Of a DNA stretch of 64,000 nt, positions 54,058-64,000 are shown one piece after another. The stretch's first letter is position 1. Every line of letters begins with the position of its first letter. A program made the position numbers and the translations under genes. This DNA comes from Nilaparvata lugens (taxonomy: Eukaryota > Arthropoda > Insecta > Hemiptera > Delphacidae), in the NCBI RefSeq assembly GCF_014356525.2, contig NC_052507.1, positions 53,254,463 through 53,318,462 of the forward strand. Direction: 5' to 3'. The notes under the pieces were generated by a model that worked only from the letters and a program-made list of their open reading frames with translations, did not search any database and was not told where the DNA came from.

Positions 54058-57000
54058 TTGCAACAGCAACAGCAACAGGCAGCTCATAACCAAGGCAAAG
54101 GCAGCAAGTGTAGTCCGCGGTTAGGCTACAAAAAGCGAATGATGATTGCTTACAATGGTAAAAAGTAGATCTTTCTTTCAGGACTGAGGCCAAACACTTT
54201 CAAAATGCCTCCCAACATTAGTAAAGGGCATCTGAGTTTGTTATGGCCTTTCATATTTCGTTTGTTTGCTGCTAACTGTTATCTCAAGTTGAAATGCTTC
54301 TTAATAACAGTGATTAATGCCTATTTACCTGTCAGCATATGCTACTTTGAAACAAGTATACAGGAGTTTCTATTCAATTAATATGCTGTCAGTTACTGTT
54401 TCTTATCAATAATCGGTAAAACAAGAATCTTGTACTACAGTAGTTGTTATCGGAATGAATCAGTGTGTGATACTTTGAAGCGTTCACTCCTTTTCTGTAG
54501 TCTCTACCTCATTCCTGTGATGGATAACTGTAACTGCTACTTGCAAGTAATCATACCTTTTCTGTGGTTGTTACAAGTTTTTATCCCTGTGATGGATATC
54601 AGTAACTGTTACTTGAAAGTAATCATACCTATTCTGCAGCTGTTATTTCAAAGTTGTTAACCTATTTTGGATATCAGGAACTTCTACTTGAAAGTAGTTT
54701 TTCTTCCACGTTTGCTGTCTTAGAATTGTTATCCCTGTAACGGATATCAGTTGCTGCGATTTTAAGTAACTATCCCTTATCCATTGAACCAAAATTACAC
54801 ATTTCAACCTGCATTTTTTCTTATTTTTGGATGTATATTGAGTAACTGATACTTCTATTTATTCATTCCTTACAAAATGAAAAAGCAAATGTTACCTAGT
54901 AATAAAGAAGTAGAGGATTTCACTTATACTTGCCTAGTAGAAGAATTATTAATAGCTAAAAACTTTATATCAGTTGATGATGTACAGAAGAATTAATTCT
55001 TAATATTTCTAATTCGAATTAAATCAGTTGCTTATTCTGATTCTGGCTACTTAGTAGGTTTTTAATGTATCAGTATATTCTTTCTTTTATATACAATAAC
55101 AGTGTGATAGTTTTTTTATCTTGAAATATCGAAGGGTCCCTATTATTTCTCGAGTTACAATAGTTACCAATATTTGTAATTTTAATCTACAGTTTTTCAA
55201 TCTTCCCCAATAGCAAGCTATTTATTTCTTTGATATATTTTGAAAACTTGTTCTTTTCTATGCTGTATTCATTGTGTGGTAGAACTTTTAAATAATAGTT
55301 TGGTAGAATTTTGTTTATTATGAAAACTCTTTTTTTCCAATGCTGCAATTATTATGTGATATTTTATTGTATGGTAGAACCCTTAGGTACTTGTTTGGTA
55401 TAATTTTATTGATTTTTGGAAGCTTGTTGACTTGGTGGGGGTTGGCGATTCAGGTAGTAATTTATATGTAAGTTATAACAGACTCTATAATGCTCTTGAC
55501 AATGTTAGGACTGTTGCCCTTTCGTAGCAGTCTGCCCTTGGCTCTGAAAGACGATCTACTTTGTATCTTTGTGTTTTTCATACGTTTATCAATCAAAATT
55601 ACGTATGAGTGTATAGTTATTCTCGATAGTGCTAAAGTATAATAATATCCTACCTCTTTCCACCAACGATATTGTTTTAAATCTTTATCTCTTTCTTTCT
55701 TCAGAACCTGTTGGAGAAGAAACTGTAGAAATTCTCGATTATAAACAAGCAGTTGATTAGTGATGATCTAAAGTTAACGTATGTATATATAGCGAGTATA
55801 AGACTGTTGATTTGTTAGCTGTAGCACTTATCGATAATGTATTGCTATAATCTAGTGATATTTTAATTTGTTGGTAAAATTATAAAATCGAATATTCTAG
55901 ATCTCGAATCTCTTCACCTTTTTGCAAAAATTGTTATAATATTGTTCAAGATCCGTGACAATAGTTCAATTGATAGGATTTACTGTAATAATTTACGATA
56001 TTAGTACTTTGTGTATTTCATGATTATGTTGTGTTTGTTTCTACAATTATTGTCTTATGCTAGTGATGTGAGTTGTTTTATTAATTTGTCATGAATTTGG
56101 TGAAATTCAAGTAGAACATTTATGTTGGATACTAGGTTGATGTTTTGGATATTAAAAATATCATAAAAGATCAATTGAATAAAACGGATATTGAATAAAA
56201 AGGACATTGAAAATAACCTAGGTCGCCAATTTGTGTGGTAGTTAGTCATGAAATTCTAAACTTAGCAATACTCTGTAAGTATTATTATTCTTCAAAGTAA
56301 AAGTAAATATCAATAAAACTTATCGTAGAAATACTTGGAATAGTAATTTTAGAAATAATCTCGATTTTAATTGTGTCAGAATTTAAACTATTAGTTAAGA
56401 TATTTACTAATTTTATTCAAGTCAATATTAGTCTTGCAAATTATATTAAACACAACAGAATAATGTTTGTAATTTAAGAAATGAAAGTAATGTAACAGAA
56501 TGTTCCACCCCACGAAATGAACTATGAACCTGAAATGAACTGTCACTCGATGTGATTTAATCTCTTGCCATAATCTCTCCTCATCCTATTACCATTATTG
56601 AGAAATGTGTCCAAGTATTACAATGATCGTTCATCATTTCTCTTTAAAATAGTTCTAGTGTGATCACACATTGGATTAATCAAACCACACCTCATGTAAA
56701 ATCGGTGAACAGTGTAATATGATTTTGTTTGTTTCGGAATCAAAGTCTATTAAAATTAGTTATTGTATATTTCTTGCATTTCTCACTGTTGAAGTCAGTG
56801 TAAGAATTGATTGATTTTGCTTTTTATTACGCTCAATTTGTATTAAGTGTTGTATGTAGTGTTGTGTAGGTTAGTTGCTATCAATATGAAGATGCATTTA
56901 TAATGATTAATGGTGTGCCAGTATACATGAATTTGTGTTGTGGCGCGCTAGTAGAGTACATGTCACTCATTGTTACTAGTAAATCATTACCTAATCTGTA

Positions 57001-57617
57001 TAATCTCGTTTTCAATGTATAATTATAAATTGTGTTTGATGAACACTGTTTGGTAACTAACAACTAACTTATAAGCAATATGTATTTCTATAAATTTTGA
57101 AACAATTGACTAATAATTTTATAGATGTTGTAAGAGAACCTAGTCAGAAACAGGCGCTAGTTTACATAGAGTTCCACTGCCCCAACTAAGATAGTCATTT
57201 TCCATCCCAATTAATAACACTGCAATCAATCATAAAAATCAAATATGATCAGTATTATTCTAGACGACTTTTCTCAGTAATGCACAAGTGGTTATAGGTA
57301 TGGTTCTTGCTATTCTTAACCAATACTAGATTACACTGGTTATAGTTGCTTACTATGTTTGTTGGTAGTAAAAACTATTACTTTTATATATAATTTGATG
57401 TACCATCCGTTTTATATTATTTTTTGCTTAATAATTTCAGTTAATCTAATTTTGCTCAAATTAAATAAAGTTGAATCACCATTCACCATGATTTTGTCTG
57501 TGTTGAATATTGATGTTATTAGGAACATTACAATATTTCATGAATGACTGGTGTTTTCTTTCAGCAAAAGACTTTTGCAGTAACTCCAATCCCAAATTTC
57601 CAATTTTGGCCTCGTAA
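54058..57617 (+). other. Adar: ADAR 3' UTR and downstream flank
   Basis: No coding sequence is recognised here. Possible poly(A) signals AATAAA occur at 54901, 56178, 56194, 56312 and 57464; the sequence alone does not show which is used. 54500-54790 carries a four-copy repeat, annotated separately. The rest is AT-rich without a recognised element. Transcript ends would be needed to fix the UTR length. Confidence 0.5.
54500..54790 (+). repeat. Four diverged ~73-bp tandem repeats in the ADAR 3' UTR
   Basis: The core GGATATCAGTAACTG followed by TACTTGAAAGTAATC recurs at about 54521, 54593, 54668 and 54741, a period of 72-75 bp. Copies 1 and 2 are closest; copies 3 and 4 are more diverged. Each holds short self-complementary pieces such as TTACTT/AAGTAA. 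It begins about 440 bp past the stop codon. No function is known. Confidence 0.75.
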
Positions 57618-58100
57618 TACGAGGACTTTCCAGAAAGTACATTACGTTTTCGTCTGTGTCTGCTAGGGGCAGGGCTAGCGCGGGCATATTGGGGTCAGAG
57701 CGTTGCGCAGCTTTGTTGGCATCTAGCCGTGCCTAGTGAAAGGTTCGTGCTGTACTCCGTTAAGATACTGTGACGGTTTGAAATGTCTGCGTTGATTGAA
57801 AATCCTGCGAGCTGTGTGCAGTAAAAAGGTTTCTGACTGCAAAAAACTGTAAACTGGTAGAAATCTATCAGCAGCTCTGTGAAGTGTATGGGGACAACAT
57901 TAGCACTGAAGGTGGAGTGCGTCAGTGGGCCATAAGATTTTAAAATGTCCGAACCAATGTTCACGACGAAGATTGAAGTGGGAGACCCAGCATAGTGACT
58001 GCCAAACTTGTCAAAAAAGTCGATGCTAAAGTCCGTGAAAATCGAAAGGTCACAATAACGGAACTTTCTTTGAGTTTCCCAAAAATTTCGCGAAGTTTAG
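57618..58100 (+). pseudogene. mariner transposon 5' part, broken
   Basis: After CGAGGACTTTCCAGAAAGTA (inverted-terminal-repeat-like, preceded by TA) a frame opens at 57783: MSALIENPAS, then after a frameshift FLTAKNCKLVEIYQQL and VYGDNISTEGGVRQW, then GRPSIVTAKL-like text. This is the N-terminal helix-turn-helix region of a mariner transposase. Frameshifts and stops are present. The catalytic DDD region and the right end are missing. Confidence 0.75.
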
Positions 58101-59959
58101 GCTGGCTATGCAGCGTTTTAATGTAGGACATACAAACAGACGGACAATGACTTTGGTCTTGAGTGAGTCAAAAGTGAGAACTCGCTGACGCTCGTTCAAT
58201 TAGGTTTTAAATTTGCTTCACAGTACGTCTTTACATCAGTCACTTTTGAAACAGGTACATAGGCCTAAATCCAGAGAATCTGGAACGCAGATGGTGGTAT
58301 CATGGCATCTATCTTACTATAACGTATTATAGATTTCTTGGCTATATTTAGACTATTTATTTGGCTAACAACTGACTGAATAAATTAATGGTTTTTCAAA
58401 AAATAACATAATTTGTACAAGTCTTATTCAACATGTAAGGGAAAAATCATAAATAGTTCAAGTTAATTATAACAAATAATAGCTTGCATTGCATTTAATT
58501 CATAGAATACAAACATAATAGTGAAATTCACACAATTTTATCTTATATCGTATAAAACCATTGAGAAGCAAACAAAATGTTTTTCAGATAGATGAGGATA
58601 TATGAATATAAAGAAAATAAAAATCTCAGTACCCTTAAAATATTTCAAAAAGGGTATTGAGATTTTTATTTTTCTTTATATTTATATTACAAGTAGCCCT
58701 ATACAGAAAAGAGATAAATAAGAGGATATATGATTACAATAAAATAAAATGTAATCATCAAACAAATAATAAAATCAAGTACACATAAACAATTGGGTAG
58801 TCTACCAATAAAAATTGTCTTAAAAAAATCCTAACATTAGTGGAAAAACCTAAATAAAGTGGAATATTGACATAACCTCAAGTCTCTTCAATAAATTACG
58901 GAAAAGTTCCATAACATCTCTCTGCACGCAAACTTTACCTCAAGTCTCTTCAATTCTAACATTTTCTATCGGGTTTAAGTACTACTCAACAATATATTAT
59001 CAAATTTTATCCTTGTATTAGATTCTTATCCGTAGTGCATTTGAAAATATTATGAAGATTAACAAATAGCAGGAACTTCTTAACTTGAATTTTAACACAT
59101 AATTCTTATAAACACATAACATCAATATCCTTATAACTAGCTTGAAGGCAACGCTATGAAATATAGGCTATGGAAATAGTATAACATTTTTAAGCACGTT
59201 TATTATACTTTTATAGTAATTGTCAGTGTATATTATAATATATATAAATATAAAAATATGAAATGAATATATTTTGTATATCAATATAAAATATAGGCTA
59301 TAATTTGAATTATTATTCTTTTCTAAATTTTACTACTTTACTCGTATTTCATTATAAAAAATAAATAATGAAGAGTAATAAAAATATTAACTGTTCAGGA
59401 AGACAATATTAATATGAGATAACATAGTTTTTAATTGTATTGATTAGATTGATCAATTTCAAGTACGAGGTACGTTCAATAAAAAATGATAACTACTCAA
59501 AACCGGCTGAATTGATCCAACATTAGTAGACTACTAACTTTGGAATTGATCCATATGAAAACTCATGTCTTGGATAAGACAAGCAGTTGACAACCTTATG
59601 ATGGCATCTGACTAGTGGCTCAATCATACATTTCAAAGATAACCGCTAATTTCCTCAGTTAATAAACCATATCTAAAAACAAATAGACAACATAAAAGTT
59701 ACACAAACAAATTTGTTTCAATTTAGAATTTTATTCTATGATGATTTTAGAGTAGAAAATTTAACAATACAAGAGTTGTCATGACATCAAAGGTGAAAAG
59801 GGAAAGTCTTAAAACTTATGATTGACTTCTGTAGCTGTGAATAATTCAGCTTAATATTAATGATTTAAATAATTTATTGATTATTTACATATATATTGAT
59901 TCAATGATTATTAAATAATTGATTATTCAGATATGAATTGATAAATAATAACAATATCG
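58100..59959. other. Intergenic AT-rich stretch
   Basis: No ORF or recognised element. A hairpin spans 58610-58680 (AAAATAAAAATCTCAGTACC ... GGTATTGAGATTTTTATTTT). 58100-58210 resembles a LINE tail (ACAAACAGACGGACAATGAC). Confidence 0.5.
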
Positions 59960-60175
59960 TGTGACCTGGCTGGCTCAGGTCTGGAGTTTTCAGGTCGCAA
60001 CTGATCATTTTCAGGGCCTCTGACATGACCTAACGACTGCTTTTTAGGCAACCGGGACCGACAACTTGACCTGTCCATCCGAAACACGGGATTGGCCCGA
60101 GATAAATATCTTTATTTGAACCCGGACCTCTGAATCATAAAGCCAGCATCTGATCCACTCGACTACGGCCACTCC
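59960..60175 (-). repeat. tRNA-derived SINE candidate
   Basis: Read on the minus strand from 60175: GGAGTGGCCGTAGTCGAGTG resembles a tRNA 5' end with an A box. GGTCCGGGTTCAAATAAAG follows about 45 nt later, at B-box position. A non-tRNA body with TTTCGGATGGACAGGTC comes next. A second partial copy at 44850-44995 shows it is dispersed. It is not a functional tRNA. Confidence 0.6.
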
Positions 60176-60292
60176 TTTTTAAGTTGAAATTTAGAGCCAG
60201 ATTTTTGTCAAGAGATTGACCACTGTTTGATACTTTATATTCGACTCGCCTCACAAATGAGTGAGTCTTAAATCTAGTTACCTGACTGAGGC

Positions 60293-60345
60293 CCGGTTGC
60301 AGAATCGTTACATAAAATCAAACATAGCTAAGTGAGACATATATT
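60293..60345. repeat. Left end of a CCGGTTGCA-family MITE
   Basis: GCCCGGTTGCAGAATCGTTA matches the ends of the other copies. No partner end was found. Confidence 0.45.
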
Positions 60346-60448
60346 AAAACATTCAGTGCCTACCTGATAATAAAATATTCAATAAACATGACTAAAATAT
60401 TCAGTAGCTGATAATAAAATATTCAATAATTTGAAGAATTGATTGACT

Positions 60449-60495
60449 TTATTGAGCTGCCCTGAAACCATTTTGGGTTGGTAGCAGGGGCGTGG
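60449..60495 (-). CDS. Possible terminal exon of the alpha-arrestin gene
   Basis: On the minus strand a strong acceptor (TTTTTTCTTTTTCAG) is followed by 47 nt. With the one base left by the 61392-61563 exon, this reads TTPLLPTQNGFRAAQ then TAA; AATAAA overlaps the stop. Phase and signals fit, but the peptide has none of the PPxY motifs usual in alpha-arrestin tails. It is only a candidate. Confidence 0.35.
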
Positions 60496-60599
60496 CTGAA
60501 AAAGAAAAAATCATCAAATAAAATAATTGTTTAAAAATTGTTTTATTTTAATATTGTTTAAAATATGTTTTTATCTAAAGCAACGGTTTCATTGGGTTT

Positions 60600-60775
60600 T
60601 CAATCATTAAAAGGGCAAAGCCACACGATGCGTTTTTGTAGTCGGCACGACAGGACAGGAAACTCACAATTGGAAACACACGATTGGCTGATTGGGTTGG
60701 CGATCTAAAATCAGCCAATCGAAGAGCTTCCTGTCCTGTCGTGCCAACTGAAAAATGCCTCGTTTGGCTAGACCC
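60600..60775. mobile_element. MITE-like hairpin
   Basis: CGGCACGACAGGACAGGAA and its complement TTCCTGTCCTGTCGTGCC sit in imperfect arms. GATTGGCTGATT / AATCAGCCAATC pair inside. About 175 bp, non-coding. Confidence 0.75.
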
Positions 60776-61170
60776 TAATTTGCTTTCTAGATGCACTGAG
60801 CAGAATCATGCCAACATAATAAATCCAATCTCAATTATGAAAAATTATTAAAATATTTTTTCTAGCGAGAAAAATTATATTGATCATATTAAATCTCATA
60901 TCAGATATAACGGGATGGCTTGAATCATGAAGAAAAAGGCAGTCTACTGAAGAAGGCAGTGGAAATAACATGAAACTTGTCAACTCTGTCATCCTTTCAT
61001 TTACATTCGTCCAGCTCGTCTGTCTTACAGATTTTCGCTATAAAGTCAGTAACGTGAATCTCATTATACTGTAGTTTATTTTCACAAAAAATCATCAATT
61101 ATTAAGAAACTGATGGAGAAGGAAAACATATTCAATTATTGAGAAGCGAGGGAGAAGAAGAAACATCAAG

Positions 61171-61380
61171 ATGAAGAAGACAGGAAAAGAAAAACAATGT
61201 GAAAGGGAAGGAGATGAAGAAGAAGAGAAGAAAAGACAGGAGGAGATGAAAAAGAATAAGATGAACAATAAGAAGAAGACAGACGAAAAACAAGGGAAGA
61301 AGGCAGAAGAAGAAGAAGACGACGACACACGAATAATGATGATAATAATAATAAGGAGGCAGAAGAAGAAGGTGAATTAA
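61171..61380. repeat. GAA-rich low-complexity tract
   Basis: Long purine-rich sequence of GAAGAA/GAGGA units. The Lys/Glu and Ser/Phe ORFs across it on both strands are by-products. Confidence 0.9.
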
Positions 61381-61391
61381 TTTTGACTCAC

Positions 61392-61563
61392 TCATAGACG
61401 GATAACACCATTGGCTGGCATCCAGATTGAAGCCGATTGACGCATTGGTGGGCGGCGGGGGCGCAGAGGGGGCGTCGGTTGGTCCGGCCTCATAGAAAGG
61501 CACCGTCCCCAGAAACACGGGCACTTCCATTGTCAGGTTGGTATGGCAACCGCCCACCACCGC
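61392..61563 (-). CDS. Alpha-arrestin (arrestin domain-containing) protein, one internal exon
   Basis: Minus-strand exon with acceptor TTTGTAG and donor A|GTGAGT, GC-rich against AT-rich flanks. It encodes VVGGCHTNLTMEVPVFLGTV, then a Pro/Ala-rich linker (APSAPPPP) and FNLDASQWCYPSM. The short strand ending in V-x-hydrophobic-G-T-V-P is the last strand of the arrestin C domain as in ARRDC2/3-type proteins, which recruit NEDD4-family ubiquitin ligases to membrane cargo. Upstream exons must lie beyond 64000. The gene is convergent with ADAR. Confidence 0.68.
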
Positions 61564-61977
61564 CTACAAATACAATACAATATTATCACTTTCTTATAGG
61601 ATCAAGTGGCCACTCTATAGAACACTAGACCACGCCGTTGGTAAAAACTTCATTCAAATAAAATAGTGAGACCCACGTTATAAAGGCAGTGTTTGATTAA
61701 AATTGGTGTTGCTATCCTCGTCTATCATTCGACAAAGCAGATAGCGCTATCCTTTTCTAGCTCAGCAACGTTGCCAGATCGTTATAAAACAATATAGAAA
61801 TATAATTAATTAACAAGCTCCTAGTCCCAATGATGAAAATTTATTATTCAATCATTGAAAGATACATTTTTTGATGAATACAATGTAATTGATTATTTTA
61901 AACATGGATTATTATTATTATATTTTTGTTGTGTGAAGCCACAAATTCTGAGCAGTGCTCAAGTGGAATAGAATAGA
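61564..61977. other. Intron of the alpha-arrestin gene
   Basis: Nothing recognised besides GCTATCCTCGTCTATCATTC and GATAGCGCTATCC, similar to 49925-49985 (CAAGGATAGCAACACC), so probably a repeat. Confidence 0.4.
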
Positions 61978-62440
61978 ATAAGTTTTATTGTAACCGCACG
62001 AACAAACAAAAATGAAAAGTAGCAGTAGTTGATACAGTATTTACTTAATGTAGGTATCTACCTCAACATAATATTGATAATTTTACCAAGTCCTAGCCAG
62101 AACTCCTGGAAAGTGTAAATGGGGTTACTGATTAGGAATATTTTTAGCCTCCGCTTGAAAACTAGATTTTGCAAACATCGAAATTGTTCAGAGAGCATAT
62201 TAAAAAGCTTTACACCAATGAATAAAAATGTTTTTTTGCGTGCTAGCATACTCGTAGCGGTTGGTGATCAATACAACATGTCATTTTTAGAATGGAGTCA
62301 CATGAATGCTCTAAAACACTCCTCAATGAAAATTAAACAAACACAGGACAATCCTCTACCAGAGTCCTAATTATCTTTGATACGAATAACTTATAGCTGC
62401 TACACAGCCTGATATCATCAGGAATGCAATTAAATAGAAT
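61978..62440 (-). pseudogene. LINE ORF2 C-terminal fragment
   Basis: The minus frame 62058-62249 reads ARKKTFLFIGVKLFNMLSEQ ... VFKRRLKIFLI ... YTFQEFWL, the usual end of a CR1/Jockey-like ORF2 (YNxLP-type segment, then FKxxLKxFL). An AGAATAGAATAG tract lies at each end (about 61966 and 62432), likely LINE tails. Confidence 0.6.
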
Positions 62441-64000
62441 AGAATAGAATTTATTGGTCATTCAATATTCACAAGAAATACATTGACTTTGTCAGATTAC
62501 ATTTTGAAATCAAAATTCATACATAAAAATTTAATACATAAATTCATAAATCACTATTACTACAGAAACTGCACCCAGTTAATCAAAAAGAAATCATTCA
62601 CAGTATACAAACATTCATTAATTAAATTATTTTATTTTATTTTTAAATTGTGCATATGTGAGTAACTTAAACTTGTCAGGTGTGGAGTTGTATAGCTTTA
62701 TTGACATGAAATGCCAGTTTCTCTGCGATTTGGTATGGCTGTATTGAGGAATTCTAAGTCTATGTCTATTTCGTGTATTTAAGTTATGGTGATTATTATT
62801 TGAGTCATATTTTTCCAATTTTTTTGTACATAACAAAGAATATTAAAAACATACAGTGATGGCAATGTCAGTAAGCCTAGTTCAATAAAATGCGGTTTAC
62901 AATGAGCATTGAGAGGCAAATTACAAATTATCCTAATAGCTTTTTTTTTGAAGGACAAAGATTGAATTAGCTCTTACACTATTAGCCCAAAGCATTATTC
63001 CGTAAGATAGGAGACTTTGTATGTGTGCGTAATATATGTTCATCAGCACAGGCCTATCAACCGTTACAGATAGTCTACGAAGCATATAAAGGCCTTTAGC
63101 AAGTTTACTAGACAAGAAATCAATGTGTGCCTCCCATGATAGACAAGAATCAACCATAACACCAAGAAACTTGATAGGCGTCGTGTCCTTCTCCTTTCTA
63201 AAATTAAAAATTATGTCAGAGGTTTTATCATTATTAAGAGACAGATTATTAGCTGCACACCAGTCCTTTAGAATACAATAACTGTGATTCCGTTCTCTTT
63301 TCAAGATCATCTTTGGATGGACAATTTATTTTCAAACCTAAGTCATCAGCAAATAGGTCCAGACAGTTCCTATCAATATTAATTGGTAAATCATTTATAT
63401 AAATATTGAAGAGAATGGGGCCCAATATAGAGCCCTGAGGAACGCCAAACTCCAATAATCTGCCATTTGACAGAACCCCATCTTTAAAGACAAACTGATT
63501 CCTGTCACTCAAATATGATAATATAAGTTTGACTGCACCTGGTGTAAAGCCATAGAAAATTAGTTTATCCACCAAAATATCGTGTTGAATAGTGTCAAAC
63601 GCTCTTGAAAAATCGTATGACCTTAGACCTACAGAATCACCTGCCTCCATGTTGCTAATAACCCCACTTACAACATTAACAATAGGATCATTTGTGCTTC
63701 TACCCGCCCTGAAACCAAATTGCTTATGAGAAAATAAATTGTTGGTCTCAAAGAAATATGACATCTGTTCATGAATCAACGTCTCAAAAACTTTAGAGAA
63801 AACAGGTACTATTGCAATTTGCCTGAAATTACTTTTATCCTTTCTGGAACCCTTCTTATGTATGGGCAAAACTATTACATTTTTCAACTTTTCAGGATAG
63901 ATACAACCAGCAATAATGCATTCATTAAATAAAAAAGCCAGAACCTCACTTATTTTATCAGCAGCTATCTTCAAAATTGAAGCATTTAGACCATAAATAT
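62440..64000 (-). pseudogene. LINE ORF2 with reverse transcriptase, frameshifted, runs off the window
   Basis: The minus strand carries a near-complete RT: LKNVIVLPIHKKGSRKDKSN, FRQIAIVPVFSKVFE, FGFRAGRSTNDPI, SYDFSRAFDTIQHDIL, GVPQGSILGPILFNIY and FADDLGLK. A frameshift near 63280 is followed by NNLSLNNDKTSDIIF, KFLGVMVDSCLSWEAH and LLSYGIMLWANS. A stop at 62933 precedes the C-terminal NTRNRHRLRIPQYSH part (62627-62836). The tail is (ATTCT)n at 62430-62450. The endonuclease would lie beyond 64000. Confidence 0.88.

Larger units (their letters stand above)
50713..53946 (+). other. ADAR intron 11 (3.2 kb)
   Basis: GT-AG. It contains three or four repeats of the exon 11 junction (50700-51000, about 51686), a MITE (51305-51573), a LINE 3' fragment with a fold-back (52190-52634) and two direct copies of an RTE-like tail (52737-53750). 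51800-52100 resembles another LINE tail (GGAATCCCCCAAGAAG...). The remainder is unassigned. Confidence 0.6.

Noticed and set aside
60100..60175. tRNA gene on the minus strand
   Set aside because: Stems do not close properly and a SINE body follows; a dispersed partial copy exists.
61095..61560. Long Ser/Phe-rich minus ORF downstream of the arrestin exon
   Set aside because: The frame runs through a GAA tract after a clear GTGAGT donor at 61391; only 61392-61563 is coding.

Overview
This is an AT-rich eukaryotic window dominated by one gene: ADAR, the adenosine deaminase acting on RNA. It lies on the + strand and is spread over twelve recognisable exons from 417 to 54057. The exons are clearly more GC-rich than their surroundings and join in phase into 670 codons plus stop. 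They encode two double-stranded-RNA-binding domains and a complete deaminase domain. The zinc-ligand spacing (H355, C412, C477 in window numbering) equals that of human ADAR2. The window is most likely from an insect, because of the single ADAR2-like gene and the mix of Copia, Helitron, LINE, mariner and MITE sequence. Several dispersed repeats look like those of planthoppers (Hemiptera). That last point is recollection, not a search.

Layout. 417-14772 holds ADAR exons for the N-terminal region, dsRBD1 and half of dsRBD2, separated by introns full of fold-back elements and one unexplained 231-codon ORF (8622-9317). Intron 4 (14773-33919, 19 kb) carries a 1.41-kb tandem duplication, a 5'-truncated LINE, a scrambled Helitron, a nearly complete Copia retrotransposon with an uninterrupted 1343-codon gag-pol, and a Harbinger-like remnant. 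Intron 5 holds an apparently identical 1171-bp tandem duplication. 40953-54057 holds the eight remaining ADAR exons (the end of the inter-domain region, then the deaminase). 54058 to about 57.5 kb is 3' UTR and flank, including a 4 x ~73-bp repeat.

Downstream of ADAR, a mariner relic, a tRNA-derived SINE and a MITE lead to one minus-strand exon (61392-61563). It looks like the end of the arrestin C domain of an alpha-arrestin (ARRDC-type) gene, possibly ending in a small exon at 60449-60495. The two host genes would therefore be convergent. The right edge (61978-64000) is minus-strand LINE sequence.

The points most worth following are these: a GC-AG intron inside ADAR with an immediate in-frame stop on read-through; many long inverted repeats in the introns of an RNA-editing gene, whose pre-mRNA would form the enzyme's own kind of substrate; duplicated exon/intron junctions after exons 10 and 11; a Helitron whose HUH region is replaced by an inverted 499-bp piece; and a Copia element whose 3' LTR match stops about 27 bp short. 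I found no CRISPR array, operon or other prokaryotic feature.
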